A stretch of 64,000 nucleotides of DNA from Ophiostoma sp. CBS 140.51 (lineage: Eukaryota; Ascomycota; Sordariomycetes; Ophiostomatales; Ophiostomataceae), in contig JANSLP010000067.1 in assembly GCA_029298735.1 (NCBI GenBank), positions 1 to 64,000 of the forward strand. The letters are read 5' to 3'. A program made the translations under genes and the position numbers. The notes under the pieces are model-generated. The model saw only the letters and a list, made by a program, of their open reading frames with translations. It was not told where the DNA came from and made no database searches. Positions 9,753 through 22,000 of the stretch are shown here, one piece after another; within the stretch, counting starts at the first letter, position 1, and every line of letters starts with the position of its first letter.

Positions 9753-10993
9753 ATGTCCCCGGCCGACTCGCCTGTCCCCGAGATGTCGTCGGCTACTAAG
9801 GAGATCCTTGCGCTTGCGCGCCAGATGGTGCCGCCAATGCTATCGAGCTTCCACAAGGGTAAGTTGGGACGGAAGAGCTTTAGCGCAGCGAGAGCTACGA
9901 GCTTGCTCAGGCTGCAAACGAGCGAAGCGAGAACATAAACGAGAGGGGCGAAGACAAAAGCTAACACAGACAAGGCCAGCTTGGACGCATTGGCGTCATC
10001 GGCGGCAGCGAAAACTACACAGGCGCACCCTACTTTTCCGCTATGGCCAGCGCGCGCCTGGGCTGTGACATGTCCCATGTCATCTGCACACCTGCAGCGG
10101 CCACGGTGATCAAGACATACTCGCCTAACCTCATGGTGCACCCGCTGATGCGTGAGGGCAGCAAGCCCGGCTCCGAGGGCGATGAGACCGATCCTAAGGC
10201 CATTAGCAAGCGCGTCATTGACGAGCTTCTGCCCCGGCTGCACGTGCTTGTGGTCGGCCCCGGCCTCGGCCGCGATCCGTTGATGCAGCAGACGGTCGGC
10301 CACGTGGTGGCAGCGGCACGGAAGGCGAACCTGCCACTGGTGCTGGACGCAGACGCGCTGCTCCTTGTGCAGAACCAACCGGACCTGGTAAAGGGCTACC
10401 CACTGGCGGTGCTGACACCGAATGTGGTGGAGTTTGGCCGGCTCGAGAAGGCGTTCCTGGGTGACGACAAGGAGAAGGACAACAAGGATGGGGGTGGCAA
10501 GGCTCTCCGTCTCTCCAAGGCACTCGGTGGCGTGACGATTGTGGAGAAGGGTGCCGTCGACACAGTCGCAGCATACACGGACGACAATGCCCACGGACCC
10601 TACGAGTCGGATCTGACAGGAGGTCGCAAGCGGTCGGGCGGACAGGGCGACACGCTGACGGGTTCCATTGCGACGTTCCTCGGATGGCGCAAGGCATACC
10701 ACGACGGGCTATGGGACACAAAGAAGTCGAGAAAACCTCTGGACGAGCGGGAGACAGTACTACTCGCTGCGTTTGCCGGCAGTGCCATTACAAGGGTAAG
10801 CCCACCTTCTCGACGACGGTGATAATCGTATCGCTTACTGACAATTTAGGAATCCTCCCGGTTGGCGTTTGTCAAGCGTGGACGCAGCTTGCAGGCAAGT
10901 GATCTCACAGAGGAGGTGCACACAGCATATACAAATCTGTTCGGTGCAGACGAAGATGAGGATGCGAACGGGGAGGGTGCATCAAAGCTGTGA
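9753..10993 (+). CDS. ATP-dependent (S)-NAD(P)H-hydrate dehydratase
   Basis: Exons are 9753-9858, 9975-10795 and 10850-10993, with a 116-nt and a 54-nt intron (GTAAGT and GTAAGC donors; acceptors ACAAG and TTTAG). The product is 356 residues. It is the YjeF C-terminal/CARKD family of ribokinase-like enzymes that use ATP to dehydrate damaged NADHX and NADPHX back to NAD(P)H. Seen: GRIGVIGGSENYTGAPYF near the N-terminus, VGPGLGRD, LVLDADAL, LTPNVVEFGRL, GGVTIVEKGAVD, and the nucleotide-site GGRKRSGGQGDTLTGSIA with the general-base Asp of GQGDTL. The N-terminal epimerase domain found in bacterial fusions is absent, as usual in eukaryotes. The C-terminus is acidic. The start is the first ATG that keeps the conserved frame; a second Met 10 codons on is possible. 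There is no strong targeting peptide. Confidence 0.95.
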
Positions 10994-11675
10994 TCGCTCC
11001 AGGTAAACAGAAGACAAGCCCAACGAATTATGGTTACGAGGTAACTGTTTAGAGAACGACCATATAGGTACAGCATAAAATTGATAGCAATCCTGACAAT
11101 CCGGTCGATGAGGTTCTGTGAGTGGAAAGTTTGCCGGCATCGTGACGACATCACAACATCCGCATCTTCGGACATTATGTTTCTTCAACCGCTCTTGAAA
11201 GAATGCATTGTGAAATAAAATTGTACCCCAAGAAACAAGTCTGTTTGTTTTTATTGTATAGATATGCCTTTATTCATATTAGTGACTAATAGCCTTGCGG
11301 CGGTGGTCTTTGGGTTAACTTTGTTTTCGATGATGGAATGTGGCATGCAACCATAAAGTCAATGGGCTACTACCCTAGCCTTGTGTTTATTTACATTGAT
11401 ATCACAACATCAATTCAAAATGAACTCTCTAACAAATACTGCATTGCAAAATCCCATTATTTTGTTGTTGAAGCGAATGCACATATCGTTTATCTGCAGA
11501 AGTTACCTTTTACTTTCAATACCATACTTACACAATTGTTTACATTCTCTACATCATCACCAACCGCGCTTTACATCGAGAATCGTTTATACACACCCCC
11601 TCGTGACCTTCTTCTCTTATTTTTTCTACCCCGTACCGCTCTTCGGTATGCAATTTTTTGCACCTAGCCCTCGTT
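10994..11675. other. Hydratase 3' UTR and intergenic
   Basis: AATAAA at 11214-11219 is a likely polyadenylation signal for the hydrate dehydratase. The rest is AT-richer and shows no coding frame. Confidence 0.45.
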
Positions 11676-13093
11676 TCATATAAACAAGAGAACAACGCCT
11701 TGTGAAGCACATACCCTCCCCCCATGGGTAGGATAAAGCGTGGCCGGATATCGTAGTTTAGAAAACGTGGTCGCAGGCATGGGGGACCCTTTCACCGGCA
11801 TTGCATAGATTGCAATAGGAACTATCATTTTTGGTATGCAATTACTATCATGAATGGCGGTCAGCCACTGCATGGATGTTCAGTTCGGTCGGTGATGCTT
11901 TGCATTTGTATGCAGACACGGAGGATATATGGGCTTCCACGTTTTTCCGTTACTGTCGGCATACATAGGAATCCTAGACGGTATCCAGGGTACCCATGAC
12001 TGATCCTACGGTGAGAGGAACAAACTCGCTTCTCGAAGCGAATTGACGCGGTACAAACCTGAAGAGCAGGCGAGTCGACAAAGCGAGGCTGGAAAGGTGG
12101 CGCCGAGAACATGATGTCCTGGTTGACGACAGTCAAAGGAAACAGGCATGACGATGCGAGCACAAGAAATAACGCCACACGGAAGTCTTCTAGAATGTCT
12201 GGCGGATGGTCAGGTTGGACTCTGAAATTATCCGGTATCTGGGATCATGGGGATAGTGAGGCCAATACTGCCATCTTTCAAGGTGCGCAAGTTACGGAAG
12301 GTGCGAGTAGCATCTCCAACAACGTCAACAAAAACAACAAAGTGGGATGGAATCAACTGGGATGAAATTGAACTTACCAGTGAAGGGAGCAAGGTACTGC
12401 AGGGGAGCGGCCTCAGAGGCAGTATCCGTGACGAGAACCAGGTTTTTAACCTTGATACTAATTTTGACATATCATGGCCTTACATGCCAGTCACGATCGA
12501 GCCAATGACGACGAGAGTGAGAATGAGGGTGAATCCTCTCTCTCCTACGGAGGTGGCTTGGCTTGTCACGAAAGGAGAGCCAACGAACTTCAGGACCCTG
12601 TGAGCTCCGTGGTTGTGGCATCATACGATCGCATCAGAGTCCGGGCCGCCACAGCGGTGCAACATGAGATCTCCTATCCCGTTATCCTTATTACCCCTTT
12701 CACCAGGCAACCTGGTCTTTGGACTTTGTCGTGTGGTACAACGGCCACCCAAAACCAAGGATGACCCAAGAACCGACATCCCCATGTCCTTGCCGTTGTT
12801 GCACAAAAACGCAAGATAGCCGAGTCCGTCTTCTAGGAGAGAGGAAGAGTTGCTGTAAAGAAAGGTTCGAGGCTGCTCGTCAAAAGCTTCTCGGTTAGGA
12901 AGCCAAGAATAAGGGTCATGATGATGCCTATTGCATTCCAGCCGCTCACATCATCTATGCCTCTCGTTGAGCATATTTTGATGCCTCTATCCCATCTATT
13001 TGGCAATAACCCTCTCGTGCTTGCATGCTTCACGCCAAACGTCCCTTGATAGATCTCTACAGCAGCCACAACGTACTGGATCGTAATTCTCAT
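11676..13093 (-). pseudogene. Possible degenerate membrane-protein gene (uncertain)
   Basis: On the minus strand several neighbouring short open frames look protein-like although no single frame is long. One of 86 codons starts with ATG at 13093 and contains the hydrophobic stretch WNAIGIIMTLILGFL. A frame around 12560-12500 gives FTLILTLVVIGSIVTG. A frame around 12215-12060 gives VALFLVLASSCLFPLTVV and ends at a GTTTGT that could be a donor. They do not join into a convincing spliced gene, and the middle is occupied by an ATP1-derived fragment (12271-12423). The simplest reading is a decayed or rearranged gene for a membrane protein. I cannot name a family, and random open frames are possible. 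Confidence 0.25.
12271..12423 (-). repeat. Antisense partial copy of ATP1 exon 3/intron 3
   Basis: Read on the minus strand, this stretch matches 7572-7703 of ATP1: the last 46 bp of exon 3 (nearly identical), the GTAAGT donor and about 86 bp of intron 3 with substitutions. It differs mainly by an extra 15 bp or so made by a local duplication of a CATCCCA word. Because intron sequence is included, it is a DNA-level copy and not a retroposed cDNA. Similarity stops sharply on both sides. Confidence 0.8.
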
Positions 13094-16000
13094 CCCTGAG
13101 AATACGACCTTAAAACCCTACGGCGTACGTTGCAACGAAAGATCGACCCTTTTAAACGGTCTCTATCCGACTCCAAAATGCAATGCCAGCTGAACCAGAG
13201 ACAACAGAGCCTCACAAGCAGAGCGAGACCTATTCAGCCCTTTACAGTATTTCTTTGAGTGACCAACATGTAGTTGAAAATAGAAGCCTCCTTACTCCTG
13301 TATTTTCGTCGTCTCTCATCCTCTATTCTACCACTATTTTGGATACATGCATGTCTGAACTCGGGAAATTAATTATGCTCACAGCAAATCGCACCTTTTT
13401 ATGTTGCACTGTCGATCGATGGGAAAAGGCCTCTCTTTTTCATAGAAGAAGATCCAAAAGAGAGACATCGGAAAGGGAGAGCAAGAAGGCGCAGCCAGTA
13501 GCGGGCAGGACGAGCCAGATAGACGAGAGCTGGAAGCACGGTTTAGAGACGGGAATACAACGTCGAAAGAGAGAGAGGATGCAAGCCGCGGAGAGATCGG
13601 CCGTGTTCAAGGAGGACACCCGTGTTGCTCTTCTGTTTCTTCGTCCTTTTCTATTTCTTCCTCCGAGATCAGCACCATCGGAAGTGGTGATAGCTCTGTC
13701 ATCTGTTGATATTCTCGGACGAGAGCGAGGTCAAGTGCCCCTCCGTTTGGATGCCTCTCCAATGACGTGCCAGCTTCCCGGAAACATTTTGAACAATTTT
13801 TCTTTTTCCTTTCTTTCTTGTTTCTTGATTTTGAATAGGGTCACTTGTCTAATTCCCTTACCCTTATGAAACGACGACGTTTGTCATCGCGACAGTAGCT
13901 TGCCCTTCCGCCAGTTCCCCGGGCTCCGGGCTGTCCATTCGTCTCAGTGTTTTCTTTTGTAAGCTGTACAGTTCTTTCCTACATCTGTCTCTCAAGCTCC
14001 TTTATTACATGCTCCGCCTTATAGGTGTGTCGTATGTGTTGTTCATGCTGTTCAGTTGCCCCCAGTTAGTTGCATCAACGGCCTAGACTCTAGTCTCCAG
14101 ATCACCAGGCAACAGCTCACTCCTCGACCAGTATGTCTCATCCGGGGAGGGGAGTTCGCGTCGTGCATGCATATTTTTGGGGCCTGCATCCGTTTTTCTG
14201 GTCCTGCATTTTGCATTTTGTATTTTTGCAATGCATCTCACGGCTTGCATCTTCTGGTCCTGCATACTGCATGTAGGCTGTTAGGAAAAGCCCCCCGTTT
14301 GGTCTCCATCGTCCCTGACCATCATCTCAGAATGTCTCTGCTAACAAAACTAAAGTTCAGCATGCAAATTTACTCAGGACAAGTCTGTCGTCCTATTGGA
14401 CTTTGGGATGTTTCCTCCCCTTGAACGTGCATTATCTTCCGGTGTCCCTGTCGCGACGTGTTTGATGGTTTTGACGTGCTTTTCAAATGTTTCCTTGGCT
14501 TCACTTCTAGGTCGCCTAGACTGTCTTGGTTGTCTCTATCATCTTACTGTTGGAACCCGCGATGTTACTCTCTTCCGGCTTCCGGTGGCCCTCTCCTTCA
14601 CGCCTTTCTTAGAGTTGCCCCCTTCTCCTTCTCTTTCTCCTGAGCCTAGATGGAGCCCACCGTTTCCAAGAAAGACAACGAGATAGATCGTCTTCTTTTG
14701 GAAGGTTGATGTTACGGGTATCTTGCATTTTTGGACTCTTGGGTATCTTGGTAGTATCTCGGTAGCATCTTGCTGACCCTGGTGACGCTCTTCTTACACG
14801 ATGTTCGTAGAAAAGATCAGAAGCAAGGACAAAAACGTGGCACTTTTTCTTCTCCTTGATCTGCCCTGCAACCGCTGTGACTCCTGCAACTCTTGCAACT
14901 CTTCTTAACTGCCGGCAGCCAAAGCAGCAGTGAGCATTCCAGTCCTGAAGGTTTTTGTGTGACAGATTACACTGCTTGACAGTTGGCCTGAATTGTGTAA
15001 ACAACAACCTCAGCTGTCACTGTTCTCGACCGTTCTATCTTCCGTTCTCCTCGCATCGTGCCCTCCCGTCGACTGTCATCTGTTGGCTGTCATACCATTT
15101 ACGTTTGCGTGTGTGTTTGTACTTTCTTTTTTTTTGACAGCGGTAGCGATCCTCTTGCAATCTTGTCACGACATCGTCATTACCACGTTTTTTTATTTGG
15201 CTTGACTGGTTTTCTTTTTCATTTGCTTTCTTTTTGTGTGCCCCCTTTACGACGTGCTGCCTTCCTAGTTTTTCTTACGCTCGCCTTTCGTCTCCTCGCC
15301 TCCCCTCCTTCTTTCTCGTTCTCGCGTGTTCTCTCTTGGCAAGCGCCGCATCGCGAACAAAAAATTTCTCGTGGTGTAAGACATTTCTAAACGGCCAAGG
15401 GAAGGACAAGGTCCAGGTTTTCCCAACCAGAACAGGGAGGGAAGGAAGAAAGCAAACCAAAAAAGAAAGAAAGAAACAAAACTACTTTACGAGCATGCGC
15501 ACAATATTGAATCGCCACACGATAGATTAAGAGGAAGAAGAAGCAAAGTCGATTATGAAAAAGAAGGTAAACACCTCTGTGTACTTGTACTTGTATATAT
15601 GCAAGGGTCTTTTGTAGTCGACTGTCTGTGGGCTTACACGGTCGTTCAGTTGGAGCTCCTTCTCCTCTTTTGTTCTGGTCTTCTCTCCCTTACCGTCGTT
15701 TCCACCTCCCTCTCTGGATTGCGGGAAACAGTGGGCACCTCTTGTACTTCAGATTGTCTCTGTCAAGACAAACACCGCAAGGGAGGCCGTTGAGGCAAGG
15801 GGGGGCCTTTTTGCCTTGTTTGCGAGGTACATGTGGCTGCTATATTTTTGTAGCTTGTCGATGTACCTCCAGCTTCACTGTCGTCACCCTCTTGTCAGAG
15901 TTTCTGCATGTTTCACCAGACCACCAATAACAACACGCGATGCTTCCATCTTTTTGCTCTCTTTTTATCGTCTCCCCCACCTCCGCCACCATCTCGACAC

Positions 16001-19000
16001 ATGCTCTCCCTGATTTTGTTTTTTTGTCAGCCGTTTCGAACCGTCGACTCCAGTACCCGTGTATTTTTTGTAGTGTACGTTGTATATCCCTTCTGCTCGT
16101 ATTCTCATCTGTCTCCGTCTATCTTGCATCGACACTCGTTAAAAGCCAAAGTCAACCGACCATGTTTAGCGGCGCCCGGGGAGGACGGGAAGAGGCTCCC
16201 TCGCGTCCCGCCGGAGGGGCGATTCGTTTTCATCCCTTGGTATCGACTGGTCGTTGTGGCTTCTCCGGCTTGCTCCCTTTGCTGTCAGCTTGTCAGAGAG
16301 TTGGCTTTTAGCTTTTGAACGTGGACAAGAGCCTCCCTTGATCAGCCTCTTTCTTTCTTTTTTTTTTGTTTCCGTAAGAGGCCATACGATGGGCATGCTT
16401 TCGACGTCCACTTAGGAATAGCAGCACAAGACTGCGTCAAACACGGAGGTTTGTCCGGAGCTTTCATAACTGAGCTTATAAGAGAGAGTCAGAGTCTCCC
16501 GGAGCATTGTCTCGACAATGACTCTGCTGACTTTCAGCCTGACTCTCAACTTTGTGTCACGCATCTACCAGAACCTGTTTTCCAGCTGTCTGGCGAGGTT
16601 CTGTTATCTTGCGTCTTGTCGTTTGCTCAGTCGTCCGATGCGCTCAGGATGTCACCCGGGACGCATCCCGGGGGTGGCCCCAAAACAGCGCAATGCAACC
16701 CTCCCTTTCGCTGGTGTGGGATGTGTGGGTGTCATGTTCTTCCAGTGCCCGTTTTTAGCTGTGCAGTAGCGCTGGTTTGGAGGGCGTCGGTCCCTGTCGG
16801 AACAGCGGGCGGTACTTCGCCCTTCAAATCAAGGATGCACTTCCCCAGCCTCCTTTTTGGTTTACTGAATATTGACTTGCGACTGGACAATAGACAACAT
16901 GTTAAGCTTCTGAACAAGACGATGGTAAACTGTCAAAACTCGGGTTAAATATGGCAGGCAAAGGGAAGTACTCGTACTCGTTCTCCAATTCAGGCACAAG
17001 GACCTTTTGAGATGGATATTGTCCGATGCATTTCCATTTCACCTGCTGCACCACCGGACGGTGTATTTCCATATGCTCTTCCCCCCTACATCTCGAGTGC
17101 AACCCCCTCTTCTCTACTGTATACTCAGAACCGGAGGGCCGGAGAGGTAGGGCAGCTTGGGACCCGGCAGGACGGAAGACTATGAAATACAGGTCTCTTC
17201 AGTTCGGTTGTTTGGCTGCTTTCTGATGTCACAGTGACTCTTTCCAGGTTCATCTGCTCTGGACTCTGTCTCGTCTCGTCTTTTTTTCTCGCTTCATAAT
17301 CTTCATATATGCACTCCCCCTTGCCTGGAGTTGCCTGGACTGAACTCCCTTGAACTGCTATGCCTTGCCTCTTGAGATGCTGTCTCTTTCCTCTTGACTT
17401 CGTACTCTGTACTTCGATAGTATCTTCTTATGCTCTCCTCACTGTTGTCCTTGCATTATTATCGCCTTGCATGGACAACTCGGTGCACATCCATCTCCCT
17501 CTGCCTCCCCCTCTCGACAAATCGTCTTCCCTGTTTATGCACACCTCTCTGCCTGCATTTACATTTCTGGGCTTACACCGACATATGCTGTTGACCAGCG
17601 CACAAACAGACAGGACAGAGGCAAAAGAGAAGGAATAGACAAGAAACAGACAGAAACGGCCATACTTCACACAAATCTAGCATGTTGCAGTGCACATCTT
17701 GCCCTTTTCTTTTCGCAGTTGTTCCATCTTTTCCATCGCCTGCATATGCTTCCTGCAGTGCGTAGACAAAAGCGTTACAGCCATGCAATGGTCTATGCCA
17801 GCCTTTGTGCACAACGTCTCATGACTTTTCTTGAGTTCTCGCTGTCGTCTGTTTTCGCTTTCTTCTCATAATGTTTTCTTTCATGCCTTTTCTACTTGTG
17901 CATTTCAAAAGTACATTCTATCTCACAGTAAAAAGTGCTCTCACACACAAATCGCCATAACATCCCTCGCTATATGTTGCACTTTTAAGCGACCGTTTCT
18001 AGGCGACCATCGCCGTGCATAAGTGTTCCTGCACGAAACGAAGCGTTACCACACCATCCCGCGTCAGTCGGCCTCTGCCGGGCGCCCACACACACAAAGA
18101 CGACAAACTGGTTTTTCGTGGTTGCCGTCTTATGCCATCTGACTGCAATGCAACCCGGGGTCGATGGCCGAGCGGAAGCGCATGCAGCCTCCAACACAAG
18201 CATTGAAAATGTACCGAAAACACACCGCACAGCGTATTTTTTTACCTGGAAACTGTCGGCTCTTTTTCACAAAGCGCAAACCTCGCTGTCGGGACGCTGA
18301 ACGCAGGCAAATGCCATTTCAAATTGCATCGCTTCCGCTCTCTTTTTGCTTCTAACCAAAGCCCACTTCACTTTGTCCACTCTTTGTTAATTCTCCGTCG
18401 ACACTATTATCCAATATTCTTGTGATAGATGACGGCCTCATATTGCATTCTATCCACCTCTCGGGCACACCATACTCCATGTAGAGCAGTTTTGTCCTCT
18501 TTTCTCCTCCACTGTCCCATTCAAACGGCATTGCCTTTGTCAAACTTCGCTCCGTTCTCCGATGCTCATCTCCGATGCTCTCACAATCTTTCGCACATTG
18601 TTCGCACATTCCCCTCATTTGATATCTTTGAGAGTAGTCAGAACTGTCAGAAATCAATACTCATTTGTTCATTTGTGGCTTGGCTAAACCACCACCCTTT
18701 ACGATCGCCGGCCCCATCTTTCTTTGCTGAGTTGCTGGCACTATCCATACTCCTTATCCCATCCATCTCCGCGATGTAATTCCCTCCTAACTCTCTTTTC
18801 TCGTCCGCTTTCCACTCTTTCTTATTTTCTCAAGATACATGTACACACAGACTTCCGCTCATCGTCCCCTCCCGCTACATCCCTTCCGAGTATCTCTCCG
18901 CTGGCCGGCTCAAGCATTGGTGTCAATTGGCCAAGTGTTGGTCAAGAATTGGTCAAGCACTACGAGAACCGATAGTTGCTGATCATTCTCGCTCTCCCGG

Positions 19001-22000
19001 TTGTCAAGGCACTGAAAGGACGCCACAGATCGACTTTGGCTGAGCTACGACCAAGGCCAGCCGAGAAAATAGTCGCGTTTGCGGATGCGTTGGACTTGGT
19101 GTGTACACCACTTTGAAGGCACTAACAGTAGCACACTGTACCAAAATAACGTCGTCTTTCTCGGTCGCCAATACCAAAATGTCTCGCGTTGTCCGTTTTG
19201 TAGTCTAGCAAGTCTGGCTTTTCTCCTCTTCTCTCCTCTTTTCTGGGCAGTTTCCCACATAAACTACAGCGCACGCGAGAGCGCTAAACAGTAGAAAATA
19301 TAGCGGGAGAACGGCTTCTACTACGAGAATAGCACTGGAGCGGGTGCGGACCGACAGACAAAGAAAAGTGAGGAGACCAACTGAACGAACTGAACAAGGT
19401 ACCCGAGGACCTGAGCCACACTTCGCCCCGGAAGCCGGATTTCGTCCCCTACCCCTGTCACTGGTGTCTTGGGGCTCGTGCTCGCCGGCTGTTCTGATTC
19501 GCTGTTGAGAGCTCTCCCTTCTTTCGCTTTCTTCACACAGAGGGCAAACTGTGAAGCAAGGGCAAATGGCTGTGCGGACTTGAGATACAACGACGACGAT
19601 ACAAGACGATACAGTATACCATGATCATTGCGACTTATGTCAGGTATCTTGTCGGAATACTTGTATCATCAATATCCTCGACTACGATGGTGCCTTGCCT
19701 CATCTCATCCACGAGGGTTTGATTTTGCCCATTGTTTGATTTCTCTTCATCGTTTATTATTTTCTTTTGATTTTCTTTTTCCTTTTTTCTTATTCGTCTT
19801 TTCTTCTCCACGGATTTTTAATTGAAAGCGTGTTCTCTCATCCCGATTCGTTCGTTTCTCTGCTCCCTCCGCGTCGCCTTCTCTTTCGAGAAGAAAATTC
19901 GATATTTGCCTCGCGTGCGAGACGGGCCAAGATTCATATTGTACTTTCTTTTCCTTCCCCCCTTTACGAGTGTTTGTCGTCTGATTCTTTTGCCCTCAAC
20001 TGTGCTTTCTTTTTCGCACATCAAGTCTCTCTCCTTGTGCTCCCAAGTGCTCCCAAGTCTCTCACTAGACATCGCCATCCAAGACATGCCCCACTCCCTT
20101 GCATTGATCATTTGCTTTCCTTTGGGACAGCTCTCTGAGTCTTTCTGGTCTGTCTCTTTTCTGAGTCTCTCTTCTCTGTCTCTCTCTCTCTCTCACCGGC
20201 CACCATTCGCCACGGCCATTGGCCAACCACCATCGATATACCTTGGGATCGGCACACATCGCAGCACATCGCACGCACATCCACGCACCTCAACACTGTA
20301 GTTCTGGCCGCTGTCCGCCCCGGATCCGCGGTCCACCCGCGAGGATCAAGGCTCGTTTAAAAATTGAAAAGAAGAAGAAAAAGCAAAAGCAAAAAAGAGC
20401 ATCTAGAAGAGGAACCGGCCGCTGGAGCTGCCTCTTTTCGCTCATGTGTCTCCGTATTTTTTTTTCAATGGTGTCTTCTCGTCGTGCCCTCTCTTTTTGT
20501 GTCCTCTTTTCCTCTCTCTCTTTGAGCGCCCTCTCTCTCTCCTCAGTCGATCCAGTCCCAACGCATGTCTCACCTGCGCTCAACAAGTCCTCCTTCTCGG
20601 TGTCGCTCTCTCGCTCTCTTCCTCGCTCTCTCGCTGTTGACTCTTCTGTCCTCTTTTCCTCCCGTAATATCTTCGTAATAGTTGTCGATCCCGCCTGGGA
20701 GGGACTCGTTATCTGTCATTCTCTAAGCCTAAAGGCTTGGACCACGGTGCTGTATTTCGTAATGTTCACTGCCGAGATACAATGCCTGTACTTTTTGTCT
20801 CTACTTTTATCCTACGGTAGCCCACCACTCTTCTGCCTTGCGAGAGTGTCGATCCGATCTGCTCTTTGCTTCTTCCTCGCTCTTCTGCGAATCGTCGAGG
20901 CTCGTTTGGGGGATGCTCACAGCCTTCTCAGTGTTCTCTTCTGCTTCTTCTGCTTCTCGTGTCAACCCAAAAGGGAGACGATTTCCAGAGTCGCCATACT
21001 GGAGAATGGGTAGAGAGAGCAGAGCCGAGGCCTACTCGCGCTTCCATGTCCCTATGCTTTGCTTTCCTTTCCCTCCAATCTTGGCCTTTATTTCCTTTTG
21101 GGCCCTCTTTTTTGACTGTGATGGCTATCTTGAGGCCTTGGGTCGTGCTAACCCATTCCCCGATGTCGTATTGCCGTTGTATTTTCATCATTCTCATCAC
21201 TGGAGAGCCCTGTTGGTGCAGGCCCCCCTTGTAAGTGACCGGGGATCAAAGGCCTGGCAGTGGGCCAAAACAGTCAAAGAGTCCAGGGGTTTGGGGGGAC
21301 TTTTGGGAGCTTTGGGAGGCCGAAGAGCCTGGACCAGGCCTCGTCTGGCCTGGTCTACTTTCAAACAGTTGCATTCTTCGAAGATTGTCCCCAATCTGCC
21401 AATTTCATAAACCAGACCTTTTTTCAACGTCGTTCCTTCAGAATCAAAACAAGGCGAGGCGTGAGGGGGGAGGTGATAATTACTAGGGATTTGATAATTG
21501 CTAGGGATTTGGTAATTACTCCGGGATGCTGTACGGAGTAAAACGTCTGTTCGCATCTCTTCAGCAACGCTGTTAAAGTTGATGCTGCAGCAATGCTCTC
21601 ATTTTGCAGGGCAATCAGGGTCTCCTGAGGTCGTTGAACATCGTTGTATGTTGTAATCTTTCAACCCTTTGCAAAAGTACACGGGCTCAACGGAAGACTG
21701 GCCGCCCGCCCGCCAACAGACAACATGCCAACAATCTTGAAAGTTACAACAGGTTGACAGCCAACAAGCGGACAAGTGCACAAAGAATAAAGGGACAAGA
21801 CACAAGAGACTGCCAACAAACAATAAACTCGGGCGCCCCCTAGCCAGGCACGCTCAAGTACCGCGCAGATGCCACAATGCGCACCGCACGTCGTACTTTG
21901 TATTTGTCCACATAAAGTCTCCAAGAATTCGCCGTACGCCGTGTTCCGTACATCGCCGTGCCAATTCGCGTCTTGTCAAAGTGTCAACCTCCTTGTATCT

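Noticed and set aside
12660..12695. Sequence resembling a homing-endonuclease site (TTATCC/ATTACC words)
   Set aside because: Only partial similarity; expected by chance and no endonuclease gene nearby.
16161..16318. ATG frame starting with Gly/Arg-rich residues (MFSGARGGR)
   Set aside because: About 50 residues in a CT-rich desert without splice signals or recognisable homology.
18165..18175. A-box-like TGGCCGAGCGG resembling the start of a tRNA-Ser/Leu
   Set aside because: No acceptor-stem pairing, no anticodon arm and no B box downstream.
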